Shown: positions 1 through 7,362, counted from the first letter of the stretch. The stretch: 12,853 bases of DNA from Corynebacterium sp. (GCF_030826625.1 NZ_JAPJNQ010000061.1:1-12853); one strand, 5' to 3'. Numbers and translations: made by a program. Notes: generated by a model not told the origin, from the letters alone.

Positions 1-1
1 T

Positions 2-238
2 GAGTATAAAGCCAAAGCGGAAGAAGAAGCAGCACGTATCGTCGAAGCTGGTAACAAGCAACTCGCTGCTAACCGGGAGCAAGTTGTTGCGGATCTGCGC
101 TCGGATTTGGGCCAGAATTCCATCTCGCTGGCTGAGCGCTTGCTCGGCACGGAACTGTCGGATGCAACTAAGCAGTCCGGCACTGTTGATTCCTTCTTGT
201 CCGAACTCGACAACGTGGCACCTGCCGCAAGGAAGTAG
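2..238 (+). CDS. atpF: ATP synthase F0 subunit b, C-terminal part
   Basis: This is the last 78 codons of an open frame cut by the left window edge, ending in TAG at 236-238. The b subunit is the membrane-anchored peripheral stalk that holds the F1 head still against the rotor. The visible part is a highly charged, Ala/Glu/Lys-rich helix typical of the b-subunit coiled coil (EEEAARIVEAGNKQLAANRE), followed by the ADLRSDLG and SLAERLLGTEL patterns common near b-subunit C-termini. The N-terminal membrane helix lies outside the window. It ends in a normal stop 6 nt before atpH, so b and delta are separate proteins here and not fused as in mycobacteria. Identification rests on sequence character plus its place before atpH, and is strong. 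Confidence 0.93.
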   Translation, partial: EYKAKAEEEAARIVEAGNKQLAANREQVVADLRSDLGQNSISLAERLLGTELSDATKQSGTVDSFLSELDNVAPAARK

Positions 239-244
239 GCAAGC

Positions 245-1072
245 ATGAAAGCAGCGAGCCGCGAAGCATTGCAGCAACTCTACGCAGCCATCGACGAGAC
301 CTCGTCTCAGTCCGATAACGCCGTAGAGGTTGACTCGCAGACCGGTTTGGAAATCTTCGAGGTCGTCGAAGCGATTGAAGGCGATCGGCCGTTGCGAGTT
401 ACGCTTGCCGATAACGCAGCACCTTCGGAGCAGCGAGTCGCATTGGCGGACGAGGTGTTTTCGAAACATCTCTCTGTTAGCGCTCTAACTGTCCTCAAGA
501 AGGCTGCGGGCTTGACTTGGTCGAATCCACGCGATTTACGGTCTGGGCTTATCTTGGCTGCACGGCGCATTCTTTTGCGCGGAGCAGAGAGCAAGAACCA
601 GCTGGAACAAGTTGAACATGAATTGTTCACCTTATCGCGTGTGCTCGATCGCGAAGGCGAGCTTTCAATGCTGTTGTCAGATCGACGCGTTCCGGCGTCG
701 AAAAGGCGCTCTTTGCTTGCAGGTCTTCTCAAAGACAAAAACGTCACGATGTTCAGCGAAGCACTGGCGTTGCAAGCAGTTGGCCGGATCGAGAATGATC
801 CAAGTAGCGACGTAGCAGCACTCGTTGATCAGGTTGCCGCACTGCGTGGGTGCAAAGTTGCCCGGATTGTCAGTGCTGGAAGCTTGACTGATGAGCAGAG
901 CTCGGCTCTCGCCGAGAAACTTCGTACGATTTACGATCACCGGATGTCCATCCACAATGAGGTTGACCCCAGCCTCCTCGGTGGAGTGCGCATCCACGTC
1001 GGCAATGAGGTTATTGACGGCTCGACAAAGGCTAAACTGGAACGCATGCGTTCTGCGTTAGCAGCTGGATAG
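245..1072 (+). CDS. atpH: ATP synthase F1 subunit delta (OSCP)
   Basis: Delta sits on top of the F1 head and links it to the b stalk. The protein has 275 residues, about 100 more than E. coli delta (177). The C-terminal delta/OSCP signature is clear at about residues 236-254 (IHNEVDPSLLGGVRIHVGN). The extra length looks like an internal duplication: residues 36-72 align without gaps to 126-162 at a constant 90-residue offset, with matching E36/E126, F38/F128, L50/L140, L54/L144, D56/D146, P60/P150, R64/R154 and L67/L157. The longer actinobacterial delta with a duplicated N-terminal domain is known from mycobacterial enzymes. The ATG at 245 lies 6 nt after the atpF stop, with a GGAAG ribosome site at 231-235 inside the atpF end, suggesting coupled translation. 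Confidence 0.96.
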   Translation: MKAASREALQQLYAAIDETSSQSDNAVEVDSQTGLEIFEVVEAIEGDRPLRVTLADNAAPSEQRVALADEVFSKHLSVSALTVLKKAAGLTWSNPRDLRSGLILAARRILLRGAESKNQLEQVEHELFTLSRVLDREGELSMLLSDRRVPASKRRSLLAGLLKDKNVTMFSEALALQAVGRIENDPSSDVAALVDQVAALRGCKVARIVSAGSLTDEQSSALAEKLRTIYDHRMSIHNEVDPSLLGGVRIHVGNEVIDGSTKAKLERMRSALAAG

Positions 1073-1149
1073 CCGTCCCGGGCACATTGCCACGTTTAGA
1101 CGATCAATTTAAGTAATTGCTGGAAAATACAACCGAGAGCAGGAAGAAC

Positions 1150-2790
1150 ATGGCGGAGCTGACGATCTCCTCCGACGAGATCCGTAGCGCGATTGCGAAC
1201 TACACCTCGAGCTATTCCGCGACGGCCTCCCGTGAGGAGGTCGGCGTGGTCATTTCGGCAGCCGACGGTATTGCCAACGTCTCTGGCTTACCGTCCGTTA
1301 TGGCTAATGAGCTCCTGGAGTTTCCTGGCGGCGTTATTGGCGTCGCACAGAACTTGGACACCGACTCAATCGGCGTTGTTGTTCTGGGTAACTTCGAATC
1401 ACTGGCTGAAGGTGATGAGGTTAAGCGGACCGGAGAAGTACTGTCCATCCCCGTCGGCGAAGATTTTCTTGGCCGCGTAATTAACCCCCTGGGTCAGCCA
1501 ATTGACGGCCTAGGCGAAATTAAGTCCGACAAAGAGCGTGCACTTGAGCTGCAAGCCGCTGGCGTATTGGATCGCCAGCCGGTTGAAGAACCAATGCAGA
1601 CCGGCATCAAGGCCATCGACGCGATGACCCCAATCGGTCGTGGTCAGCGTCAGCTGATTATTGGTGACCGTAAGACCGGTAAAACCGCTCTGTGTATCGA
1701 CACCATCTTGAACCAGAAAGAAAACTGGGAGTCCGGAGATCCGGACAAGCAGGTGCGATGCATCTACGTAGCGGTCGGTCAAAAAGGTACCACCATTGCT
1801 GGTGTGCGCCGTACGCTTGAAGAGCACGGCGCACTGGAATACACCACCATCGTTGCTGCACCAGCTTCTGATGCCGCCGGCTTCAAGTGGCTGGCACCAT
1901 TCTCCGGTGCAGCTTTGGGTCAGCAATGGATGTACGAAGGCAAGCACGTCTTGGTGATTTACGATGACTTGACCAAGCAGGCAGAAGCTTACCGTGCAAT
2001 CTCGTTGCTGCTGCGTCGTCCACCAGGACGCGAAGCGTACCCAGGTGACGTTTTCTACTTGCACTCTCGTCTGCTGGAACGCGCAGCTAAGCTCAATGAC
2101 GAGCTTGGTGCCGGCTCAATGACGGCGCTGCCGGTCATCGAAACCAAGGCGAACGATGTTGGTGCATTCATTCCTACCAACGTCATTTCCATTACTGATG
2201 GCCAGGTCTTCTTGCAGTCTGACCTCTTCAACCAAGGTGTCCGTCCCGCTATCGACGTGGGTATTTCTGTCTCCCGCGTCGGTGGTGCAGCACAGACCAA
2301 GGGAATGAAGAAGGTAGCCGGTAACCTCCGTCTGGATCTGGCTGCCTACCGCGACCTGGAAGCATTCGCGACCTTCGCTTCTGACCTTGACGCAGCCTCT
2401 AAACAGCAGCTGGAACGCGGTCAGCGTCTGGTTGAGCTATTGAAGCAGCCAGAGTCGAGTCCACAGAACGTCGAATTCCAGATCGTTTCGATCTGGCTCG
2501 CTTCCGAGGGTGCATTCGATAATGTTCCGGTCGAGGATACACGTCGCTACGAGACCGAACTGCATGAATACTTGCACGGTGAAGCTCCTCAGGTCTTTGA
2601 ACAGATTCAGGGCGGCAAGCCATTGGATGACGACTCCAAGGCTGCTTTGCGCAAGGCGAATGAAGAATTTGCCAAGGGTTTCCAGACCACCTCTGGTGAG
2701 CCTGTGATCGAAAACCACGAGGAACCGCTCGAGGAATCCGAAGTGGAAAAGAACCAGCTCAACGTCTCCCGTAAAAGCGTCAAAAAATAG
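1150..2790 (+). CDS. atpA: ATP synthase F1 subunit alpha
   Basis: Alpha is the non-catalytic nucleotide-binding subunit of the F1 hexamer. The protein has 546 residues from the ATG at 1150, which has an AGGAAG ribosome site at 1141-1146. The start MAELTISSDEIRSAI matches my memory of corynebacterial AtpA. An in-frame TTG at 1117 would add 11 unsupported residues. The Walker A motif GDRKTGKT is at residues 172-179, and the alpha/beta family signature lies in RPAIDVGISVSRVGG. The chain is about 33 residues longer than E. coli alpha (513). The added tail is acidic, then basic, ending QLNVSRKSVKK. A similar C-terminal extension in mycobacterial alpha is known to help suppress ATP hydrolysis; the same role here is inferred. 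A 77-nt gap separates it from atpH. Confidence 0.98.
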   Translation: MAELTISSDEIRSAIANYTSSYSATASREEVGVVISAADGIANVSGLPSVMANELLEFPGGVIGVAQNLDTDSIGVVVLGNFESLAEGDEVKRTGEVLSIPVGEDFLGRVINPLGQPIDGLGEIKSDKERALELQAAGVLDRQPVEEPMQTGIKAIDAMTPIGRGQRQLIIGDRKTGKTALCIDTILNQKENWESGDPDKQVRCIYVAVGQKGTTIAGVRRTLEEHGALEYTTIVAAPASDAAGFKWLAPFSGAALGQQWMYEGKHVLVIYDDLTKQAEAYRAISLLLRRPPGREAYPGDVFYLHSRLLERAAKLNDELGAGSMTALPVIETKANDVGAFIPTNVISITDGQVFLQSDLFNQGVRPAIDVGISVSRVGGAAQTKGMKKVAGNLRLDLAAYRDLEAFATFASDLDAASKQQLERGQRLVELLKQPESSPQNVEFQIVSIWLASEGAFDNVPVEDTRRYETELHEYLHGEAPQVFEQIQGGKPLDDDSKAALRKANEEFAKGFQTTSGEPVIENHEEPLEESEVEKNQLNVSRKSVKK

Positions 2791-2851
2791 TAACCACGGT
2801 TACGAACATTGATCGCTTTCTAGAACACGAAAGAAGGGAGGGAAAGAAACC

Positions 2852-3826
2852 ATGGCTACTCTTCGCGAATTGCGCGACCGTATCCGGTCAGTGAACTCTA
2901 CGAAGAAGATCACCAAAGCTCAGGAGATGATCGCCACCTCGCGCATCAACAAAGCTCTGGCACGTGTCGACGAGGCACAGCCTTATGCTGACGAGATGAA
3001 AGAGGTAATGGAGCGTTTGGCGTCTGCGGCGACATTGGAACACCCAATGCTGCAACCGCGCGCCAAAGTAAAAACCGCTGCAGTGTTGGTCATTACTTCT
3101 GATCGTGGCATGTGTGGTGGTTACAACTACAACGTGCTGAAACGCGCTAATGAGTTGGAAAAACTCCTTGAAGAAAAGGGCTACGAGGTTAAGCGCTACG
3201 TCGCCGGCGGCAAGGGCGTTGATTTCTATCAATTCCGCGACGTCGACATCGCAGGGCAATGGACCGGTTTCTCCCAAGACCCAAGCATGGAAGCCACTCA
3301 TGACATGCGCCAGCATCTCATTGAAGGTTTCCAAGCTAGCTCGGACGGCACAGCGCCATACCGTGACGGTGTCAACGTCTCAGAAGGCGAGGAACTGTTC
3401 GGTTTTGACACAGTGCACGTAGTTCACACTCAATTTGTGTCGATGCTGGTGCAAGAAGTCAACGTTCACCAACTTCTTCCAATCGAGCCTGTGTATCAGG
3501 ATGAAGAAGTAATCGATGAAGACTTTGCCACCACACATGGCGAAACCGAAGCACAGATGGAGTTCGAGCCAGATCCAGAATCTTTGCTCGAGGCGCTGTT
3601 GCCGAAGTACGTTTCACGCATTCTGTACGCGATGCTTCTGGAGGCCTCGGCTGCTGAATCTGCCGCACGTCGTACGGCAATGAAGGCAGCGACTGACAAC
3701 GCAAATGACCTGGTTAATGACCTGTCTCGCGTTGCCAACCAGGCTCGTCAGGCACAGATTACCCAGGAAATCAACGAGATCGTCGGTGGCGCTGGTGCGC
3801 TTGCCGGCAGCGGAGAAAGTGACTAA
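2852..3826 (+). CDS. atpG: ATP synthase F1 subunit gamma
   Basis: Gamma is the central rotor shaft of F1. The N-terminal helix (ATLRELRDRIRSVNSTKKITKAQEMIA) and the C-terminal gamma signature (ITQEINEIVGGAGA, residues 303-316) are both present. At 324 residues it exceeds E. coli gamma (287). Extra sequence sits at about residues 162-184 (SSDGTAPYRDGVNVSEGEEL), just before the strand VHVVHTQFVSM, with a second acidic stretch at about 216-244 (QDEEVIDEDF, then EFEPDPESL). A gamma loop at the first position is a known actinobacterial feature. The ATG has a purine-rich GGGAGGGAAAG ribosome site just upstream, near 2835-2845. The 61-nt gap to atpA holds nothing else I can call. Confidence 0.97.
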   Translation: MATLRELRDRIRSVNSTKKITKAQEMIATSRINKALARVDEAQPYADEMKEVMERLASAATLEHPMLQPRAKVKTAAVLVITSDRGMCGGYNYNVLKRANELEKLLEEKGYEVKRYVAGGKGVDFYQFRDVDIAGQWTGFSQDPSMEATHDMRQHLIEGFQASSDGTAPYRDGVNVSEGEELFGFDTVHVVHTQFVSMLVQEVNVHQLLPIEPVYQDEEVIDEDFATTHGETEAQMEFEPDPESLLEALLPKYVSRILYAMLLEASAAESAARRTAMKAATDNANDLVNDLSRVANQARQAQITQEINEIVGGAGALAGSGESD

Positions 3827-3829
3827 ATC

Positions 3830-5281
3830 ATGACTACAGCTCTTGATGAGCAGAACACGCAGGAAGGCAGCACCAACGCTGTCGGCCGCGTCGTGCGCGT
3901 CACCGGTGCGGTCGTCGACGTGGAGTTTCCACGTGGTGCGATGCCTGCTCTGTACAACGCGCTGACTGTCGAGGTCACCCTCGAGGCAGTCGCCAAGACC
4001 ATCACGCTCGAGGTCGCACAGCACCTCGGCGACAACCTGATCCGTACTATCGCTTTGGCACCTACCGACGGACTCGTTCGTGGTGCCGAGGTCACCGACA
4101 CAGGCAAGCCAATCAGCGTGCCGGTCGGCGATGCCGTTAAAGGCCACGTTTTCAACGCACTCGGCGAGTGCTTGGATGAGCCTGGTTTGGGGCGTGACGG
4201 TGAACAATGGGGTATCCACCGCGATCCACCACCGTTTGACGAATTGGAAGGTAAGACTGAGATTCTGGAAACTGGAATCAAGGTTATTGACCTGCTTACC
4301 CCGTACGTCAAGGGCGGTAAGATCGGCCTGTTCGGCGGTGCAGGTGTTGGTAAGACGGTTCTGATTCAGGAAATGATCACCCGTATTGCCCGTAACTTCT
4401 CCGGTACTTCCGTTTTCGCCGGCGTCGGTGAGCGTACCCGTGAAGGTACTGACCTCTTCCTCGAAATGGAAGAGATGGGCGTGCTGCAAGACACCGCTCT
4501 TGTCTTCGGCCAAATGGATGAGCCACCAGGGGTGCGTATGCGCGTTGCCTTGTCCGGCTTGACCATGGCGGAGTACTTCCGCGACGTCCAGAACCAGGAC
4601 GTGTTGTTGTTCATCGACAACATCTTCCGCTTCACCCAGGCTGGTTCCGAGGTCTCAACCTTGCTCGGCCGTATGCCATCTGCCGTGGGTTACCAGCCAA
4701 CGCTGGCTGACGAAATGGGTGTTCTCCAGGAGCGTATTACCTCTACCCGTGGTAAGTCGATTACTTCGTTGCAGGCTGTTTACGTCCCTGCCGACGACTA
4801 CACCGACCCAGCTCCGGCAACCACGTTCGCCCACTTGGACGCAACGACTGAGTTGGACCGTTCCATCGCTTCGAAGGGTATCTACCCAGCGGTGAACCCA
4901 CTTTCGTCGACCTCTCGTATTCTCGAGCCAGGAATCGTCGGAGAACGCCACTATGCCATTGCTCAGCGCGTGATCAACATTCTGCAGAAGAACAAAGAAC
5001 TGCAGGACATCATCGCCATCCTGGGTATGGACGAGCTTTCTGAAGAAGACAAGGTCACTGTGCAGCGTGCCCGTCGTATCCAGCGTTTCTTGGGCCAGAA
5101 CTTCTATGTTGCTGAGAAGTTCACCGGTCTGCCTGGTTCGACCGTTCCGCTCGAAGAGACCATTGATGCGTTCGAGCGCATTTGCGAAGGCGAATTTGAT
5201 CACTACCCAGAAATGGCCTTTGACGGTTTGGGTGGCCTCGACGATGTCGAGGAAAAGTACAAGAAGATGAACGAGAAGTAG
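3830..5281 (+). CDS. atpD: ATP synthase F1 subunit beta (catalytic)
   Basis: Beta carries the catalytic sites of F1 that make ATP from ADP and phosphate. The protein has 483 residues. The P-loop GGAGVGKT is at residues 169-176, the catalytic-glutamate segment GVGERTREG follows, then the Walker B stretch VLLFIDNIFRFTQAG and the alpha/beta family signature PAVNPLSSTS. No key residue is missing. The gene starts 3 nt after the atpG stop, with a GGAGAAAG ribosome site at 3812-3819 inside the atpG end, so translation is probably coupled. Residues 1-19 form a short polar N-terminal extension before the first conserved strand (GRVVRVTGAVVDVEF), as in other actinobacterial beta subunits. Confidence 0.98.
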   Translation: MTTALDEQNTQEGSTNAVGRVVRVTGAVVDVEFPRGAMPALYNALTVEVTLEAVAKTITLEVAQHLGDNLIRTIALAPTDGLVRGAEVTDTGKPISVPVGDAVKGHVFNALGECLDEPGLGRDGEQWGIHRDPPPFDELEGKTEILETGIKVIDLLTPYVKGGKIGLFGGAGVGKTVLIQEMITRIARNFSGTSVFAGVGERTREGTDLFLEMEEMGVLQDTALVFGQMDEPPGVRMRVALSGLTMAEYFRDVQNQDVLLFIDNIFRFTQAGSEVSTLLGRMPSAVGYQPTLADEMGVLQERITSTRGKSITSLQAVYVPADDYTDPAPATTFAHLDATTELDRSIASKGIYPAVNPLSSTSRILEPGIVGERHYAIAQRVINILQKNKELQDIIAILGMDELSEEDKVTVQRARRIQRFLGQNFYVAEKFTGLPGSTVPLEETIDAFERICEGEFDHYPEMAFDGLGGLDDVEEKYKKMNEK

Positions 5282-5297
5282 GAAGTAGGCGACACAC

Positions 5298-5669
5298 ATG
5301 GCTGAATTCACCGTGGAACTCGTCGCGGTCGACCGTAAGCTTTGGTCCGGCCAGGCCACCATGGTCACTGCTGAGACCACCGATGGTGAGCTCGGCGTGT
5401 TGCCTGGACACCAGCCCCTACTTGGTCAGTTGTTGGACAATGGTGTAGTTACCATCACTACCGACAACGGCAACCGCGTCGTCTTCGGCGTGCAGGGTGG
5501 TTTTCTGTCCGTTTCTAAGGAAAAAGTGACCGTTCTGGCTGACTGGGCGATTACTTCTGAAGAGCTGAATTCTTCTGTGATCGAGGAATTCGAAAACTCT
5601 GATGACGAGTACGTTCGCGCACACGGCGTCACAGCACGTCGTGCGCAGCGTCGCGCTGAGCTGGTCTAA
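5298..5669 (+). CDS. atpC: ATP synthase F1 subunit epsilon
   Basis: Epsilon binds gamma at the foot of the rotor and can restrain ATP hydrolysis. The protein has 123 residues. The N-terminal beta-sandwich (about 1-85) is complete and includes the conserved GELGVLPGHQPLL (residues 30-42) and FGVQGGFLSV. The C-terminal helical part (about 88-123) is shorter than in E. coli epsilon (139 residues in total) and ends in the basic stretch ARRAQRRAELV. Short epsilon chains are usual in Actinobacteria. It follows atpD by 16 nt, with purine-rich GGAAGTAGG upstream of the ATG. It is the last gene of the operon, with a terminator beginning 34 nt after its stop. Confidence 0.97.
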   Translation: MAEFTVELVAVDRKLWSGQATMVTAETTDGELGVLPGHQPLLGQLLDNGVVTITTDNGNRVVFGVQGGFLSVSKEKVTVLADWAITSEELNSSVIEEFENSDDEYVRAHGVTARRAQRRAELV

Positions 5670-5703
5670 GAGACCGGCCTGGGCCGGATTTATGGCCTGC
5701 TAC

Positions 5704-5740
5704 AAAAGGGCTTTTCCCATGTTTGGGGAGAGCCCTTTTT
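5704..5740 (+). terminator. Intrinsic terminator of the ATP synthase operon
   Basis: AAAAGGGCT at 5704-5712 pairs with AGCCCTTTT at 5731-5739. The stem continues inward through TTTCCC/GGGGAG (two G-T wobbles), giving a 15-bp stem with a 6-nt loop ATGTTT at 5719-5724. The descending arm runs into TTTTT at 5736-5740. The A-run upstream and T-run downstream could also let it stop transcripts from the opposite strand. It lies 34 nt after the atpC stop and ends the atp operon. Confidence 0.93.
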
Positions 5741-5742
5741 GC

Positions 5743-5773
5743 GTCGGTTGGTATGTAGACGCGCGCAACCGAC
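5743..5773. repeat. 8-bp perfect inverted repeat after the atp terminator
   Basis: GTCGGTTG (5743-5750) and CAACCGAC (5766-5773) are exact reverse complements separated by 15 nt. The repeat begins three bases after the T-run of the atp terminator and lies about 50 bp upstream of the -35 box at 5822. It has no T-run of its own. It could be a second RNA hairpin or a protein-binding site; the sequence alone does not decide. Confidence 0.6.
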
Positions 5774-5821
5774 ACTAACCGCCTAGGAATATAGTTCACC
5801 CCGCAAAGAGTGTAGTTTCAT

Positions 5822-5850
5822 TTCACAAACTCACCTGCGCACACTAGAAT
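5822..5850 (+). promoter_or_regulatory. Sigma-70-type promoter for the DUF2550-nucS cluster
   Basis: TTCACA (5822-5827, five of six matches to TTGACA) is followed by a 17-bp spacer and TAGAAT (5845-5850, five of six matches to TATAAT and fitting the corynebacterial TANAAT form). Transcription would start near 5857, giving a leader of about 30 nt that holds the AAGGTGG ribosome site before the ATG at 5889. It is well placed just after the atp terminator to give the downstream cluster its own transcription. Confidence 0.72.
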
Positions 5851-5888
5851 GAGCAAAAATATCTTCTGTTTTTTAAGGTGGCAGCTTA

Positions 5889-6338
5889 ATGCAGGGTTTT
5901 ATTGGTAGCTTTCTACCGTGGTGCGGCTTATTTGCACTGGCATTTGTTGCGGGATTAGCCGCGTGGAAGTTTTTTACGCTGCGCTCGAAAGGTAACGCGG
6001 TTATTGCTCGCCGCCTGCCAGCAAAAGGCACACATGGTTGGCGTCACGGGAGAATAGTTTGTGATGGCCAGAAGCTGAACATGTATAAGCTTCGCTCTTT
6101 ATCACCCTCTGCAGATGTGATACTCGAACGAAAAGAATTGACGCTGCACCGTCAACGTTCGGTTACAGATGCTGAGGGTTCTTTTATGTCTTCATCCCTT
6201 CAGGTATTGGAGATATCGACTTCAGATGATCATTTCGAATTAGCGGTTGACCATTCGACGGCCATGGCATTGACATCGTGGCTAGAGTCCGCTCCAGATA
6301 GTCGACAAGAACGTTATAACCCACAGCACCTGCGCTAG
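5889..6338 (+). CDS. DUF2550-type membrane-anchored protein
   Basis: This 149-residue protein is of unknown function. It has one hydrophobic segment near the N-terminus (about residues 9-30, LPWCGLFALAFVAGLAAWKF), followed by a basic stretch and a soluble domain of about 115 residues rich in short beta-like segments. By the positive-inside rule the basic LRSKGNAVIARR after the helix suggests the domain is cytoplasmic. Its size, layout and place right after atpC match the DUF2550 family, which I know to follow the ATP synthase operon in mycobacteria and corynebacteria. AAGGTGG upstream of the ATG is a good ribosome site. It stands 10 nt before nucS and probably shares transcripts with it. The location hints at a link to the ATP synthase, but no function is shown. 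Confidence 0.85.
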   Translation: MQGFIGSFLPWCGLFALAFVAGLAAWKFFTLRSKGNAVIARRLPAKGTHGWRHGRIVCDGQKLNMYKLRSLSPSADVILERKELTLHRQRSVTDAEGSFMSSSLQVLEISTSDDHFELAVDHSTAMALTSWLESAPDSRQERYNPQHLR

Positions 6339-6348
6339 GGTAGTGGGC

Positions 6349-7041
6349 ATGCGTTTAGTGATTGCCCGGTGTTCTGTTGATTATGTGGGGAGATTGGATG
6401 CACATTTGCCCGCAGCCGACCGTCTAATCATGGTTAAGGCGGACGGTTCGGTCTCTGTTCATGCAGACAACAAAGCCTACAAGCCACTCAATTGGATGAC
6501 CTCGCCATGCACCCTAAAGGAATCTGCCATCACCGATATTGATGGCGAGGACACTTCAGAAAAACTCTGGGTGGTTGAAAACCCACAGGGTGAGCAGTTA
6601 CGTATTACCTTGCACTCCATACACCACGACACCAGCCACGAGCTAGGGGAAGATCCCGGACTGGTGAAAGATGGGGTGGAAGCCCACCTGCAAGAGCTAC
6701 TTGCGGAACACATCGCTACGTTGGGCGATGGCTATACTTTGGTCCGGCGCGAATACCCCACCGGAATTGGTCCGGTAGACATCCTTGCTCGTAATGCAGA
6801 CGGTGAGACAGTTGCAGTCGAAATTAAACGCCGTGGCGGTATTGATGGTGTAGAACAGCTCACGAGATATTTAGAGCTGCTCAACCGCGACAGCCTTTTG
6901 GCCCCGGTACATGGAATCTTTGCGGCACAGCAGATTAAAGAGCAAGCAAAAACCTTAGCCCAAGACCGTGGAATCCGTTGTGTGACTTTGGACTATCAGG
7001 AGCTTCGCGGGCTAGAGAGCAACGAATTGCGGTTGTTCTAA
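6349..7041 (+). CDS. nucS: NucS/EndoMS mismatch-specific endonuclease
   Basis: NucS cuts both strands at mismatched base pairs and provides the non-canonical mismatch repair of Actinobacteria, which generally lack MutS/MutL. The protein has 230 residues. The N-terminal DNA-binding domain starts with the typical MRLVIARCSVDYVGRL and contains KADGSVSVHAD and YKPLNWM. The C-terminal RecB-like nuclease domain has D144 in GPVDIL, E158 and K160 in VAVEIKRR, and Q170 with Y174 in GVEQLTRYL; the D-x13-E-x-K spacing agrees with archaeal NucS (D160/E174/K176 in Pyrococcus). The C-terminus ends LRLF, the type of tail reported to bind the sliding clamp. I chose the ATG at 6349 because family members start at MRLV; a GTG at 6343 leaves little room for a ribosome site. 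AGGG at 6337-6340 overlaps the previous stop. Confidence 0.97.
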   Translation: MRLVIARCSVDYVGRLDAHLPAADRLIMVKADGSVSVHADNKAYKPLNWMTSPCTLKESAITDIDGEDTSEKLWVVENPQGEQLRITLHSIHHDTSHELGEDPGLVKDGVEAHLQELLAEHIATLGDGYTLVRREYPTGIGPVDILARNADGETVAVEIKRRGGIDGVEQLTRYLELLNRDSLLAPVHGIFAAQQIKEQAKTLAQDRGIRCVTLDYQELRGLESNELRLF

Positions 7042-7362
7042 ATGGCTGTGAAGAAAAGACGTGCAGCCAAGGGCAAAAAGGCAGGCAAGGCACGGCGATC
7101 ACAATACGTTCCATCGAGTATTCCGACCGATGGCGGTTCGTTGTTTGGCACGAAGGTTGTTGAGGGGCCGAGTTGGGATTTTGGACGTCCCTATGAATAC
7201 CGTCAAATTGCAGCTGTGAAAGCCGTAAAATTTTATGTTTGTCCGGGATGCAACGTGGATATACCGCCCGGGGTGAGCCACATCGTGGCGTGGCCACGCG
7301 ATTCTGGCGGCCAAGGCGAGGATCGACGGCATTGGCATACCCACTGCTGGCAGCGGCGCTGA
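7042..7362 (+). CDS. Small basic zinc-finger-like protein abutting nucS, function unknown
   Basis: This 106-residue protein has no assigned function. Residues 1-20 are strongly basic (MAVKKRRAAKGKKAGKARR), suggesting contact with nucleic acid. A middle segment contains GRPYEYR. The C-terminal third has CPGC (C67, C70), H80 in PGVSHIVAW, then RRHWHTHCW with H97, H99, H101 and C102, an arrangement of C-x2-C plus His/Cys that could bind zinc. The ATG follows the nucS TAA with no intervening base and there is no strong ribosome site, so translation probably depends on nucS. I recall homologues in related genomes carrying the label 'ATP/GTP-binding protein', but I see no P-loop (no GK[ST] motif). 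The gene looks real; the function is open. Confidence 0.85.
   Translation: MAVKKRRAAKGKKAGKARRSQYVPSSIPTDGGSLFGTKVVEGPSWDFGRPYEYRQIAAVKAVKFYVCPGCNVDIPPGVSHIVAWPRDSGGQGEDRRHWHTHCWQRR

Noticed and set aside
1117..1149. Upstream TTG start for atpA adding 11 residues
   Set aside because: The ATG at 1150 has a well-placed AGGAAG ribosome site and gives the family-typical MAELTISS start; the added residues have no support.
2791..2802. Palindrome TAACCACGGTTA right after the atpA stop
   Set aside because: Five-base arms with a 2-nt loop and no T-run cannot act as a terminator, and the atp genes continue downstream.
3614..4513. Long minus-strand open frame (299 codons) opposite atpG/atpD
   Set aside because: It is antisense to highly conserved ATP synthase codons, has no recognisable domain and reflects codon bias of the true genes.
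4655..5380. Minus-strand open frame (241 codons) opposite atpD/atpC
   Set aside because: It is a shadow of atpD; the translation has no recognisable family and no ribosome site was evident.
6343..6348. GTG start for nucS two codons earlier
   Set aside because: NucS proteins begin at MRLVIARC, and the GTG is only 4 nt after the previous stop with no room for a ribosome site.
7042..7110. Nucleotide-binding P-loop in the small protein after nucS
   Set aside because: The Lys/Gly-rich start (AKGKKAGKARR) only resembles a P-loop; there is no GK followed by Ser or Thr.
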